DNA of 60,288 bases, taken from contig NZ_FRBI01000013.1 in the NCBI RefSeq assembly GCF_900142575.1, positions 162,589 through 222,876 of the forward strand. The letters run 5' to 3'. This document shows, in pieces, positions 45,053-53,946 of this stretch. A model generated the notes under the pieces. It did no database searches. It was not told the DNA's origin and saw nothing but the letters and a program-made list of their open reading frames with translations. The stretch's first letter is position 1; each line of letters starts with the position of its first letter. A program made the position numbers and the translations under genes. The stretch comes from Actinacidiphila paucisporea. GTDB taxonomy: Bacteria; Actinomycetota; Actinomycetes; Streptomycetales; Streptomycetaceae.

Positions 45053-45336
45053 GCCGGAAGGGTAGCCGTACGCGCTCGCACGCCGGCGTCGGCCGAGCGG
45101 TCACCTGCCGGTGGGGGTTCCGCCCTGCCTCGCTGCCGCGGACCGGGCTTCTGCCCTCCGGACTGCCGCACCCTGCTGCCGGCGGACCTCCCGGCGGCGC
45201 CCGGATGGGCGAGTGGCCCTGATGCGCCCGGCCGCACGGGGCGCCGCCGTCGTCGCCTGAAAGGCGCCCGGTGTAACGCTTCGGCCGCAGGACGCCAAGA
45301 CAGGGTGAAAGGACAAGCCGACGTCGAGGAGTTGAT

Positions 45337-45933
45337 GTGAGGCATCCACCGAGCCGCTGCGAAGTGGCCAGGATCGGTGAGGACCCGGACGCTTTCGAGG
45401 CGTTCTACCGGGAGCACATAGAGGCCGTGCTGCGCTACGTCACCCGTCGCAGCCGCGACGCGCACACGGCGGCCGATCTGGTGGCCGAGGTGTTCCTGGC
45501 GGCGATCTCGGCGGCCGATGGCTACCGCGAGGAGTTGGGCAGCCCTCTCGCGTGGCTGTACGGCATCGCCCGCAATGTCACCGCGGCCGAGAACCGGCGG
45601 GCCGCCAGGGCGTGGACGGCCGAAAGCCGGGTCAGGGGCCGCCGGCTGCTGGACGGCGACGACATCGCGCGGATCGAGGAGCGCATCGACGCCGAACGGG
45701 ACAGCTCGGCCCTGCTGGCGCACATCGCCGCGCTGCCGGCCAACCAGCGGGCGGTTCTCGAACTCATCGCGGTCGACGGCCTGACCGTGACCGAGGCCGC
45801 CGGCGTGCTCGGCGTCAGCCAGGTGACCGCCCGCGTACGGCTCCACCGCGCCCGCCGCACCGTACAGAACACGCTGGAGCATGCTGCGCCGGCTTCCGCT
45901 CCGCCCCGCTCGTCTTTCATGGAGGTTCGATGA
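45337..45933 (+). CDS. ECF-type RNA polymerase sigma factor
   Basis: A 198-residue sigma factor. Region 2 (residues 18-86) includes FEAFYREHIEAVLRYVTRRS and DLVAEVFLAAISAADGY with GSPLAWLYGIARNVTAAENR. Region 4 (about 125-175) includes LPANQRAVLELIAVDGLTVT and a helix-turn-helix LGVSQVTARVRLHRARRTVQ. GTG 45337 has GAGGAG five bases upstream. Its stop overlaps the ATG of the next gene (ATGA), a standard sigma/anti-sigma arrangement. The intergenic region 45053-45336 should hold its promoter; no obvious autoregulatory motif was recognised. Confidence 0.92.
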   Translation: MRHPPSRCEVARIGEDPDAFEAFYREHIEAVLRYVTRRSRDAHTAADLVAEVFLAAISAADGYREELGSPLAWLYGIARNVTAAENRRAARAWTAESRVRGRRLLDGDDIARIEERIDAERDSSALLAHIAALPANQRAVLELIAVDGLTVTEAAGVLGVSQVTARVRLHRARRTVQNTLEHAAPASAPPRSSFMEVR

Positions 45934-46598
45934 ACACCGAACGTTTCGAGGACCGGCTGCTGAGCAGCCTGAAGGACCATATCCAGGAGCGAAACCTTCG
46001 CTCGCCTGCCGGTGAGGCAGTCGCCGTGCGACCGGCTCGCAGTCGCTGGGCCCGCGGAGTGCCGATGGTCGTCGCCGCGGCGGCCGTGGCCGTCGCCCTC
46101 GGCGGCGTGCTGGAGTCCGGGCAGTCCGCTGCCCCGGCCGCAGACGGCGGTCAGACCCGTTCCGCGACGGGCGGTGCCCGCGTGGACCGGATCACCAACG
46201 CCGCCTACACCTTGGAGAGGGTGGCGCACGGCGAGGTGAAACTCACTGTCTTCGACTCCCGGACCGGGACGGTTCCCGTCGATGACATGCGCCGGGATCT
46301 GGCACGCATGGGCATGAGCGTCAAGGTGATGGTGGGGATGCCCTCCTGCCCTCGGTCCGACCTGGTGTACTGGGGGACGAAGTCCTCGTCGCGGGTACCC
46401 TTCCGCTTCGGCAACACGGAGAACGGCAAGTGGATCGCCTACGTGAACGCGGCTCTCATCCCTGCCGGTGACACGCTGGTCCTTGGTTTCTCGCCGCGCG
46501 GGACCAAGACTCTGGGCGTCATATCCCTCAGCATGGTCCGGGGTGACGGCGCGCGTTGCGTCGCCACAGCAGCCCCCGGCACCGCGTCGTCCCGGTAG
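45930..46598 (+). CDS. Membrane-anchored partner of the ECF sigma factor
   Basis: A 222-residue protein coupled to the sigma gene. Residues 1-45 are cytoplasmic and charged (MNTERFEDRLLSSLKDHIQE). Residues 46-62 (VPMVVAAAAVAVALGGV) form one membrane segment. The remainder is extracytoplasmic, with EVKLTVFDSRTGTVPVDDMR and LVYWGTKSS, ending CVATAAPGTASSR. The HxxxCxxC motif of zinc anti-sigma factors is absent, so it would be a non-ZAS anti-sigma factor or an associated membrane protein. The operon position supports a sigma-control role. The sequence alone does not prove it. Confidence 0.75.
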   Translation: MNTERFEDRLLSSLKDHIQERNLRSPAGEAVAVRPARSRWARGVPMVVAAAAVAVALGGVLESGQSAAPAADGGQTRSATGGARVDRITNAAYTLERVAHGEVKLTVFDSRTGTVPVDDMRRDLARMGMSVKVMVGMPSCPRSDLVYWGTKSSSRVPFRFGNTENGKWIAYVNAALIPAGDTLVLGFSPRGTKTLGVISLSMVRGDGARCVATAAPGTASSR

Positions 46599-46632
46599 CC
46601 GCCGGGCCACCACTTGATTCACACAAGGGTGT

Positions 46633-47331
46633 CTAGGTGCCGGGGCGGATGGTCAGGTCGGTCAGTTCGGCGTCGCGGGGGAGGTCGAGGGCGGTGAGGA
46701 CGGTGGTGGCCACCGAGTCGGGGGCGATCCAGCGGGCCGGGTCGTAGGGCTTGCCCTCTTGCTGGTGGACCTTCTGCTGCATCGGTGTCGCGGTGCGGCT
46801 CGGGTAGAGCGAGGTGACGCGGACGCCGGCGGGATGTTCCTCCGCCCGGAGGGCGTCGGCCAGCGCGCGCAGGCCGAACTTGCTCGCGCCGTACGCGCTC
46901 CACTCGGGGCTGACGCTCAGGCCGGACGTGGAGTTGACGAAGACCACGTGGCCGCGGGACAGCCGCAGTTGGGGCAGCAGCAGGCGGGTCAGCTCGGCAG
47001 GGCCCATCAGGTTGACGGCCAGCGTCTCCTGCCAGACCTTCGGTGTGAGGTCGCCGACCGGGCCCAGCTCGACGGTGCCGGCGATGTGCAGCAGCGAGTC
47101 GAGGCGGTCCGGCGGCGACTGGTGGCCCAGTGCCCAGGACAGCCGGGCGGGCTCGGCCAGGTCGCCGACCAAGGTGCGGGCACCGGGGTGGTGCTCCACC
47201 AGCTCCCTGGCCCGCCCGGCGTCCCTGGCCAGCAGCCACACCTCGTCGCCGCGGTCGCGCAGCCGCCGCGCTACGGCGCTGCCGATGCCGGACCCTGCAC
47301 CGGTGACCAGGTGGATGCGCGGACCGCTCAC
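46633..47331 (-). CDS. Short-chain dehydrogenase/reductase
   Basis: A 232-residue classical SDR. The nucleotide motif is VTGAGSGIGSAVARRLRDRG, LLHIAGTVELG is the NAG-like motif, and the active site contains VNSTSGLSVSPEWSAYGASK with Ser and the YxxxK pair. The substrate is unknown. GTG 47331 overlaps the stop of the LOG-family gene (GTGA), so it is the last gene of an mnmA-LOG-SDR operon. It is convergent with the sigma-factor operon. Confidence 0.92.
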   Translation of the reverse strand: MSGPRIHLVTGAGSGIGSAVARRLRDRGDEVWLLARDAGRARELVEHHPGARTLVGDLAEPARLSWALGHQSPPDRLDSLLHIAGTVELGPVGDLTPKVWQETLAVNLMGPAELTRLLLPQLRLSRGHVVFVNSTSGLSVSPEWSAYGASKFGLRALADALRAEEHPAGVRVTSLYPSRTATPMQQKVHQQEGKPYDPARWIAPDSVATTVLTALDLPRDAELTDLTIRPGT

Positions 47332-47858
47332 AGCTGCTCCCGGAGATACGCGAGGGCGTCGGCGCCGTCCGTGGCGAAATACACCAGCTCGGACAGCGGG
47401 AGGGGCAGGAAGCCCTCGGCGTCCATCCTGCGCAGCTGCAGTTCGAGACCGTCGTAGAAACCCGCGCTGTTGAGCAGGACCACCGGTTTGCCGTGCAGCC
47501 CGTGCTTCTTCAGCTCCAGGATCTCGGTGGCCTCGTCGAGGGTGCCGGTGCCGCCGACCATCACCACGATGGCGTCGGAGCGCCGCAGCAGCTCGGCCTT
47601 GCGCTGCGCGAGGTCCGGCGCGACGACCATCTCGTCGGCATGGACGCGCGCCTTGTGGTGGAGGAAGGTCACCGAGACGCCCACCAGGCGGCCGCCGGCT
47701 TCCTGGACGCTGTCGGCGACGACCTTCATCAGGCCGGACTCGGAGCCGCCCCACACCAGGGTGTGGCCGCCTTCGCCGAGCAGCTTGCCGAACTCGCGGG
47801 CCGGCTGCGTGTACTGCTCGCCGAGGTCGGCGGCGGACAGGAAGACCCCGACGTTCAT
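47328..47858 (-). CDS. LOG-family (TIGR00730) Rossmann-fold protein
   Basis: A 176-residue LOG-type protein (cytokinin riboside 5'-monophosphate phosphoribohydrolase family). The nucleotide-binding signature reads MVGGTGTLDEATEILELKK, corresponding to the family's PGGxGTxxE with Val in place of Pro. LVWGGSESGLMKVVADSVQE is the first GG motif. The enzyme would release a free base from a nucleoside monophosphate. Its physiological substrate in bacteria is often unclear. Both ends overlap neighbours (ATGA with mnmA, GTGA with the SDR), indicating coupled translation. Confidence 0.88.
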   Translation of the reverse strand: MNVGVFLSAADLGEQYTQPAREFGKLLGEGGHTLVWGGSESGLMKVVADSVQEAGGRLVGVSVTFLHHKARVHADEMVVAPDLAQRKAELLRRSDAIVVMVGGTGTLDEATEILELKKHGLHGKPVVLLNSAGFYDGLELQLRRMDAEGFLPLPLSELVYFATDGADALAYLREQL

Positions 47859-49015
47859 ACGGTCACCGCGGGCTCGGGCCGGCTGCGGACGGTGGCCCGG
47901 TCGGTGGTGGCGATGGTCGCGGAGCCGACGACGCGCGTGCCGTCGTAGAGCACCACGGCCTGTCCGGGCGCGACGCCGCGCACGGGGGCGGTGAAGCTGA
48001 CGTGCAGCTCGCCGTCGAGGACTTCGGCGGTCACCGGCACGTCCTCGCCGTGGGCGCGCAACTGCGCCGTGTACGCCGCCGGGCCGGCCGGCGGGGTGCC
48101 GCACCAGCGGGGGCGGGTCGCGGTGAGCGCGGTCACGTCGAGCGCCTCCGCGGGGCCGACGGTGACGGTGTTGTCGACCGGCGAGATGTCCAGCACATAG
48201 CGGGGCTTGCCGTCGTCGGCGGGGATGCCGAGCCGCAGGCCCTTGCGCTGGCCGATGGTGAAGCCGAACGCGCCCTCGTGCGTGCCCACCTGGGCGCCGC
48301 TCTCGTCCACGATGACGCCCTCGGCGCTGCCCAGGCTCCGGGCGAGGAAGCCCTGGGTGTCGCCGTCGGCGATGAAGCAGATGTCGTGGCTGTCGGGCTT
48401 CTTCGCCACCGCCAGGCCGCGGCGGGCGGCCTCGGCGCGGATCTCTTCCTTGGTGGTGAGGGTGTCGCCGAGCGGGAACATCGCGTGTGCCAGCTGCCGC
48501 TCGTCCAGGACGCCGAGCACGTAGGACTGGTCCTTGGCCGCGTCGCTGGCGCGGTGCAGCTCGCGGGAGCCGTCCTCCAGGGTCACGACCGTCGCGTAGT
48601 GCCCGGTGCAGACCGCGTCGAAGCCCAGCGCCAGCGCCTTGTCGAGCAGGGCTGCGAACTTGATCTTCTCGTTGCACCGCAGGCACGGGTTGGGGGTGCG
48701 GCCCGCCGCGTACTCGGCGACGAAGTCCGCGACCACGTCCTCGCGGAAGCGCTCGGCGAGGTCCCACACGTAGAAGGGGATGCCGATCACGTCGGCCGCG
48801 CGGCGGGCGTCCCGGGAGTCCTCCACCGTGCAGCAGCCACGGGCGCCGGTCCTGAAGCTCTGCGGATTCGCCGACAGCGCCAGGTGGACCCCGGTCACGT
48901 CGTGCCCGGCCTCCGCGGCGCGGGCCGCGGCGACCGCGGAGTCGACGCCGCCGCTCATGGCGGCGAGCACACGCAGCCGCTTGCCCTGAGGGGGAGGGAG
49001 GAAGTCGTCGTTCAC
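47855..49015 (-). CDS. mnmA: tRNA-specific 2-thiouridylase
   Basis: A 386-residue MnmA (TrmU), which makes 2-thiouridine at wobble position 34 of Lys, Glu and Gln tRNAs. The PP-loop is AMSGGVDSAVAAARAAEAG. A catalytic Cys is in RTPNPCLRCNEKIKFAALLD and the second in KPDSHDICFIADGDTQGFL. IGQRKGLRLGIPADD and the C-terminal beta-barrel follow. It needs sulfur from a cysteine desulfurase, and one is encoded about 1.4 kb away. GTG 49015 starts the operon. A DnaA-box-like TTATCCACA lies about 40 bases upstream. Confidence 0.95.
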   Translation of the reverse strand: MNDDFLPPPQGKRLRVLAAMSGGVDSAVAAARAAEAGHDVTGVHLALSANPQSFRTGARGCCTVEDSRDARRAADVIGIPFYVWDLAERFREDVVADFVAEYAAGRTPNPCLRCNEKIKFAALLDKALALGFDAVCTGHYATVVTLEDGSRELHRASDAAKDQSYVLGVLDERQLAHAMFPLGDTLTTKEEIRAEAARRGLAVAKKPDSHDICFIADGDTQGFLARSLGSAEGVIVDESGAQVGTHEGAFGFTIGQRKGLRLGIPADDGKPRYVLDISPVDNTVTVGPAEALDVTALTATRPRWCGTPPAGPAAYTAQLRAHGEDVPVTAEVLDGELHVSFTAPVRGVAPGQAVVLYDGTRVVGSATIATTDRATVRSRPEPAVTV

Positions 49016-49054
49016 CTGTCCAGGGTAACGGGCCGCCTCTCCGGGGCCGTCCGG

Positions 49055-49063
49055 TTATCCACA
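49055..49063 (+). other. DnaA-box-like TTATCCACA upstream of mnmA
   Basis: An exact match to the classical DnaA box, 40 bases upstream of the divergent-facing mnmA start. A single AT-containing 9-mer in GC-rich DNA may be chance or a DnaA titration or regulatory site. Confidence 0.35.
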
Positions 49064-49229
49064 GGGGCGGCGGTGCGGGCTGCCGCGGGCGGTCGGGGAA
49101 CGGAGGGAAAGGCCGGCGGACTGAGGAGGCGGGCCCCGCCAGGAAGAGATAAGCGGGCGCTCAGCGTTGCCGCAGCAGGGGCCCGCAGGGGCTGGACAAC
49201 CGGCGACTACCGATGGGTAACATCGACTC

Positions 49230-50090
49230 ATGGCATATGCAACGGCCCGTGCGGCCATCGGGGACAGCGAGTTCGACCGCGACACGGCGGTGGTGGCCAG
49301 GCCGGGCGAGCCGGGTACGTACGACAGCGAGTTGTCGGCGGGCTGGACGATCATCAGGGCCGTCAACGGCGGCTACCTGCTCGCCGTCGTCGGCCGCGCC
49401 CTGCGGGCCGCCCTGCCGCACCCCGACCCGATCACCATCACGGCGCACTATCTGACCGCGTCCGAGCCGGGCCCGGCGGTCATCAGGACCGAGACGGTAC
49501 GGGCCGGGCGCACCATGTCCACCGGGCAGGCGTCCCTCTTCCAGCGCGACGAGGAGGGGCGCGAGGTCGAGCGGATCCGCGTCGTCGCCGGATACGGCGA
49601 TCTCGCCGCGCTGCCCGACGACGTGCGCACCTCGGCGACGCCACCGTCGATGCCGTCCTACGAGGACTGCGTCAGCTCGTCCGACGCGCCCGCGGGCGGG
49701 CCCGTCACCGGTTCCACCGCGATCCTCGACCGGCTCGACCTGCGGCTCGACCTCGCGACCGCGGGCTGGGCGGTCGGCGCCCCCTCCGGCGCCGGCGACA
49801 TGCGCGGCTGGCTCGGCCTCGCCGACGGCCGCGACCACGACGCGGTGTCCATGCTGCTGGCGGTCGACGCGTTGCCGCCCACGGCGTTCGACCTGGGGCT
49901 CGCCGGATGGGTCCCGACCGTCGAACTGACCGTGCACCTGCGGTGCCAGCCGGCCCCCGGGCCGGTGCGGGTCGCTCTGAGGACCCGCAATCTGGCCGGC
50001 GGCCTGCTGGAGGAGGACGCGGAGGTCTGGGACTCCAAGGACCGGCTCGTGGCCCAGTCCCGCCAACTGGCTCGCGCCCCGCGCCCATGA
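49230..50090 (+). CDS. Acyl-CoA thioesterase-family protein
   Basis: A 286-residue double hot-dog protein like TesB-type acyl-CoA thioesterases. The first half has AGWTIIRAVNGGYLLAVVGR (active-site Asn-Gly-Gly) and ITITAHYLTASEPGPAVI. The second half has PTVELTVHLRCQPAPGPVRV and GGLLEEDAEVWDSKDRLVAQ with the catalytic Asp/Gln positions typical of the fold. It would hydrolyse an acyl-CoA of unknown length. No ribosome site precedes ATG 49230. TAACAT ends 7 bases before it, so the mRNA may be leaderless. It is divergent from mnmA. Confidence 0.88.
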   Translation: MAYATARAAIGDSEFDRDTAVVARPGEPGTYDSELSAGWTIIRAVNGGYLLAVVGRALRAALPHPDPITITAHYLTASEPGPAVIRTETVRAGRTMSTGQASLFQRDEEGREVERIRVVAGYGDLAALPDDVRTSATPPSMPSYEDCVSSSDAPAGGPVTGSTAILDRLDLRLDLATAGWAVGAPSGAGDMRGWLGLADGRDHDAVSMLLAVDALPPTAFDLGLAGWVPTVELTVHLRCQPAPGPVRVALRTRNLAGGLLEEDAEVWDSKDRLVAQSRQLARAPRP

Positions 50091-50095
50091 CCCCG

Positions 50096-50350
50096 GGGGC
50101 TTCCCCCATCCACTTTCCCGGCACCTTCCCCCGGCGGGTGGCTCGTCGCGCAGTTTCCCGCGCCGCTGGATGAGTGCCCACTACGGGCAGGGGGTGGGCG
50201 ACCGCGCGCTCAGCCGGGCGCATGGTGCACGTGTGAAAGCAGGCCGGAAGGGGCAACCCCTGAGGGGTGCGCGCGGAACGCGCGGCAGGGCGCTCACCCG
50301 GGGAAGGTCGGAGCGGGGGTCCGCGGGGGGTGCGCGTGGGGGGTCGGGGT
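50096..50350. repeat. Intergenic repeat region between thioesterase and desulfurase genes
   Basis: The 290-base gap contains a GTCGCGCAGTTTCCCGCGCC block (about 50138-50162) of the same streptomycete dispersed type seen near 10120, in inverted orientation to GGGGAAC copies. The remainder is GC-rich and shows no gene. TAGAAT (50365-50370) just before the desulfurase start could be its -10 element. Confidence 0.45.
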
Positions 50351-50380
50351 GGCCCCCGTGGAAAGTAGAATCGGGGGATC

Positions 50381-51547
50381 ATGGCCTACTTCGATCACGC
50401 CGCCACCACGCCCATGCTCCCGGAGGCGGTCGAGGCGATGACCGCCCACCTCACCGTGACGGGCAATGCTTCCGCGCTGCACGCGGCGGGCCGCCGGGCC
50501 CGGCGGACCGTCGAGGAGTCGCGGGAGGCCCTGGCTGCCGCGCTGGGCGCGCGCCCGAGCGAGATCGTGTTCACCGGCGGCGGCACGGAGTCGGACAACC
50601 TGGCCGTGAAGGGCCTGTTCTGGTCGCGCCGGGCGGCGGACCCGCGCAGGATCCGGGTGCTGGCCAGCCCGGTGGAGCACCACGCGGTGCTGGACGCGGT
50701 CCACTGGCTCGCCGAGCACGAGGGCGCCCTCGTGGAGTGGCTGCCGGTCGACGCGTACGGCAGGGTGCTGCCCGAGGCGCTGCGTGCCGCGCTGGAGAGC
50801 GGGCCGCAGGACGTGGCCCTGGTCACCGTCATGTGGGCGAACAACGAGGTCGGCACGATCCTCCCGGTCCCCGCCCTCGCGGAAATATGCGCCGAGTTCG
50901 GCGTGCCGATGCACTCCGACGCGGTACAGGCCTTCGGGCAGATTCCGCTCGACTTCGCGGCCAGCGGCCTGGACGCCATGACGGTGACCGGGCACAAGGT
51001 CGGCGGCCCCTACGGGATCGGCGCGCTGGTGCTGCGCAGGGACGACACCCCGGTGCCGCTGCTGCACGGCGGCGACCAGGAGCGCAGCAGGTCGGGCACC
51101 CTCGATGTACCAGCGATCGCAGCCTTCGCGACGGCCGGGGCGCTCACCGCGGAAAGGCGGGAGCAATACACCGCGGAGATCGGCGCGCTGCGCGACGAGC
51201 TGGTGCGCGGCATACGGGCCGCGGTCCCCGACGCCGTTCTCAACGGTGACCCTGCCCCCGAGGGCCGGATCGCCGCGAACGCGCACTTCACCTTCCCCGG
51301 CTGCGAGGGCGACGCCCTCCTGCTGCTGCTCGACGCGCAGGGCATCGCCTGCTCGACCGGCTCGGCATGTACCGCGGGTGTGGCGCAGCCCAGCCATGTG
51401 CTGCTGGCGATGGGCCAGTCCTCCTCCCACGCGCGGGCGACGCTGCGCTTCTCGCTCGGCCACACCACGACCCCGGACGAGGTCGCCGAGGTGGTCCGGG
51501 CGATCGGCCCCGCGGTCGCGCGCGCGAGGACCGCGGGCCAGACCTGA
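50381..51547 (+). CDS. Cysteine desulfurase (IscS/NifS family)
   Basis: A 388-residue PLP enzyme releasing sulfur from cysteine. MAYFDHAATTPMLPEAVEAM at the N terminus, IVFTGGGTESDNLAVKG, VEHHAVLDAV, WANNEVGTI, MHSDAVQAFGQ and the Schiff-base Lys in VTGHKVGGPYGIGALV are all present. The persulfide-forming Cys is in ACSTGSACTAGVAQPSHVL (group I). GGGGG precedes ATG 50381 by about four bases. It lies on the same side of the chromosome as mnmA and is the likely sulfur donor for tRNA thiolation, as in the S. coelicolor arrangement. Confidence 0.95.
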   Translation: MAYFDHAATTPMLPEAVEAMTAHLTVTGNASALHAAGRRARRTVEESREALAAALGARPSEIVFTGGGTESDNLAVKGLFWSRRAADPRRIRVLASPVEHHAVLDAVHWLAEHEGALVEWLPVDAYGRVLPEALRAALESGPQDVALVTVMWANNEVGTILPVPALAEICAEFGVPMHSDAVQAFGQIPLDFAASGLDAMTVTGHKVGGPYGIGALVLRRDDTPVPLLHGGDQERSRSGTLDVPAIAAFATAGALTAERREQYTAEIGALRDELVRGIRAAVPDAVLNGDPAPEGRIAANAHFTFPGCEGDALLLLLDAQGIACSTGSACTAGVAQPSHVLLAMGQSSSHARATLRFSLGHTTTPDEVAEVVRAIGPAVARARTAGQT

Positions 51548-51614
51548 CGTATCGCACCGACCCGCCTGCCGCCCCCGGGCAGACGTACGGCGGGCACGAC
51601 GCTACGGTCATGGG

Positions 51615-53114
51615 ATGGATGATCGGCTGCGCGCGGTGTGCGACCTGATGATGCCCACGGTCCGGGAGATGGCCGGGCTGCACGAATACGACGGCCGCGT
51701 GCAGGACCTCTCCCCCGACGGGGTCCGCGGCGCACTGGCCGCGGTCGACAGTGCCAAGCGGGCGTCCGCCCCGCTGGAGGACGCGCACGACGAGGCGCAC
51801 CTGGCGATCTTCGAGGAGTCGCTGCGGGTGCAGTACGGGGATCTGGAAATGCACAGGCGGGACCCGTACCCGCATCTGTCGAATCTCGAACTCGCCTGCT
51901 ACGACCGGGAGTATGCGCGCCGCAAGGTACGTGCCGGGGCGCGGCGCAAACATCTGGCGCAGTGGCCCGACGCGGTGGACGCGGCACTGGCCTCGCTGGA
52001 CCGGGTGAGCGCCCCGGTGGCCGCGGCGCTGCTCGGCTCCGCGCACGGGCTGGCAGCCGACGTCCACGAGGACGAGGGCGACACCGAGGCCGCGGCGATC
52101 GCCGCGCACCGCCGGCTGATCGCCCATCTGGAGGACGCCGCCGTGCACGGCGACCCCGACCCGCGGCTGGGCGGGGCGGGCCTGGCCGCGCTGATGGGCG
52201 CGCAGGAGGGCCTGCAGGTGGATCTCACGGCGCTGGCCGACGCCGCGGACAAGGAGCGGGTCCGGCTGGGCGAGCTGCTCGCCGACTCGTGCCGGGCGCT
52301 GGACCGGGAGCGGTCGGTGGACGAGCTGATCCCCGACCTGCTGGCCGACCACCCCGGCGCCGACGGCGTCATCCCGGAGGCGGCGCGGCTCACCGAGGAG
52401 GTCATCGCCTTCACCCGTGAGCGCCGACTCGCGCCGTACCTGGACGGCGAGTGCCTGGTGGGACCCGCCCCGCCGTCCCGCCGCTGGGCGATGGCGATGA
52501 TGACCTGGGCGGCGCCGGGAGAGCCGGAGTCGCCGTCCTGGTACCACGTGACGCCGCCCGACCCGGGCTGGCCCCCGCAGGAGCGGGAGGAGTGGCTGAC
52601 GGTCTTCAGCCGTACGAGCCTGCCGTCGATCACCGTGCACGAGGTCGCGCCCGGCCACTTCGCGCACGGGCGGGCGCTGCGGCACGCGACCAGCCCGGTC
52701 CGGCGGGTCCTGCACAGCCTGTCCTTCTGCGAGGGCTGGGCACATTACGTGGAGGAGGTCTGCCTCGACGAGGGCTTCCGCGCCCGCGACCCGCGGTTCG
52801 CCATCGGTGTCGCCCTGGAGGCGCTGGTCCGGGTGACCCGGCTGACCTGTGCGATCGGCATGCACACCGGTGCGATGGACGTGGCAGAGGCCACCGGGCT
52901 CTTCATGCGCTATGCCCATCTCGCCCCCGCGGGCGCGGCCTCGGAGGCCAGGCGCGGCACCTTCGACGCCGGATACGGCCGCTACACCTGGGGCAAGCTG
53001 GAGATCAGGCGGGCCCGCGCCCGCGCGGAGCGCTCGCCGTCCTTCACCCTGCCGGGCTTCCACGCCGACCTGCTCGCCCTCGGCGCCCCGCCGCTCGGCC
53101 TGCTCAGGACGTAG
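51615..53114 (+). CDS. DUF885 family protein, putative metallopeptidase
   Basis: A 499-residue helical protein. HEVAPGHFAHGRALRH near residue 340 gives an HExxxGH-like metal motif typical of DUF885, and SFCEGWAHYVEE about 35 residues later supplies the third acidic ligand. FDAGYGRYTWGKLEI near the C terminus is a conserved family block. Proteins of this family are often called X-Pro or M1-like peptidases without biochemical proof. There is no signal peptide, so it is cytoplasmic. ATG 51615 lies 67 bases after the desulfurase stop. It is convergent with an SseB-like gene. Confidence 0.88.
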   Translation: MDDRLRAVCDLMMPTVREMAGLHEYDGRVQDLSPDGVRGALAAVDSAKRASAPLEDAHDEAHLAIFEESLRVQYGDLEMHRRDPYPHLSNLELACYDREYARRKVRAGARRKHLAQWPDAVDAALASLDRVSAPVAAALLGSAHGLAADVHEDEGDTEAAAIAAHRRLIAHLEDAAVHGDPDPRLGGAGLAALMGAQEGLQVDLTALADAADKERVRLGELLADSCRALDRERSVDELIPDLLADHPGADGVIPEAARLTEEVIAFTRERRLAPYLDGECLVGPAPPSRRWAMAMMTWAAPGEPESPSWYHVTPPDPGWPPQEREEWLTVFSRTSLPSITVHEVAPGHFAHGRALRHATSPVRRVLHSLSFCEGWAHYVEEVCLDEGFRARDPRFAIGVALEALVRVTRLTCAIGMHTGAMDVAEATGLFMRYAHLAPAGAASEARRGTFDAGYGRYTWGKLEIRRARARAERSPSFTLPGFHADLLALGAPPLGLLRT

Positions 53115-53136
53115 TCGCCGGGGGCCACGCCGGCGG

Positions 53137-53946
53137 TCAGTACGTGCGCGGCGGTCCCCAGGCCGGCGGCCCGGAGAAGGCCTCGCGGTCGAAGAAGGGC
53201 TGGGCGCTGGCGCGCAGCCACATGGCGACGGAGTCGTAGGCGTCGGCCATGGCCACCGTGGAGATGGACAGCCCGTCGGGCACGCCGGCGGCCGCCTGCT
53301 GCATCATCAGGCGGACCGATTCGACGGCCTGGGGCGAGGAGTCGTAGACCTCGACGCCGATCGCGAGGTAGGGCTCGCCCACGGCCGGCTGGACCCAGGC
53401 CTGGCGCAGGGCCCGCACCGCGGGGGTGCGGTGCGCGGCCTTGGCGAGCAGGGCGTAGAACTGCGGGATCTGCAGTGACGGTTCGCCGATCTGGAGCGGG
53501 CCCGCGGGCAGCAGGTCGAGGCCGCCGGCGATGCGGCGCAGGTCGGGCCAGGGGATGCCGACGCCGCCGCCGGTGGTGTGCGGGTTGAGCCAGAGCCCGC
53601 AGTGCTCGGGGAAGAGGCTGCGGGCGATGTCCCGCCCGGTGACGATCTCGTGGTCGCGGTTCCAGCCGCTGGCGGCCAGTTCCCTGGGCGAGGTGCAGCA
53701 CGGCGCGTAGCGGTGGCCGCCGACCTCCATCGACGCGTACTGCGCGTCGGGCGCCCCCGGCGTGCCCTGCCAGAGCAGCATCCAGACCTGGCCGTCGGCC
53801 AGCGAGGCGAGCAGGTTCTCGTACGCGTCGAAGCGGCCGGGTGCCACCTGGAGCAGCATCTGCTCCACATGGCCGGCCGCCGCGCCGCCTTGCGCGCCCG
53901 CGATCACGTGGGACCGCCCCTTTCCCGTCGTTCGGTGTTCCGCCAT
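53137..53946 (-). CDS. SseB-like (enhanced serine sensitivity) protein, copy 1
   Basis: A 269-residue protein with an SseB-type N-terminal domain (VEQMLLQVAPGRFDAYENLL, VWMLLWQGTPGAPDAQYASM, YAPCCTSPRELAASGWNRDH, LNPHTTGGGVGIPWPDLRRI) and an SseB C-terminal domain (LAIGVEVYDSSPQAVESVRL). The E. coli founder was named for a phenotype of serine sensitivity. Its biochemical role is unknown. No strong ribosome site is seen, so the start (ATG 53946) is uncertain. It lies beside a second SseB-like gene and close to the glycine/serine cluster. Confidence 0.82.
   Translation of the reverse strand: MAEHRTTGKGRSHVIAGAQGGAAAGHVEQMLLQVAPGRFDAYENLLASLADGQVWMLLWQGTPGAPDAQYASMEVGGHRYAPCCTSPRELAASGWNRDHEIVTGRDIARSLFPEHCGLWLNPHTTGGGVGIPWPDLRRIAGGLDLLPAGPLQIGEPSLQIPQFYALLAKAAHRTPAVRALRQAWVQPAVGEPYLAIGVEVYDSSPQAVESVRLMMQQAAAGVPDGLSISTVAMADAYDSVAMWLRASAQPFFDREAFSGPPAWGPPRTY

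Noticed and set aside
45049..45882. 277-codon minus-strand frame opposite the sigma-factor gene
   Set aside because: Antisense shadow. The plus strand has clear sigma regions 2 and 4 and a good ribosome site.
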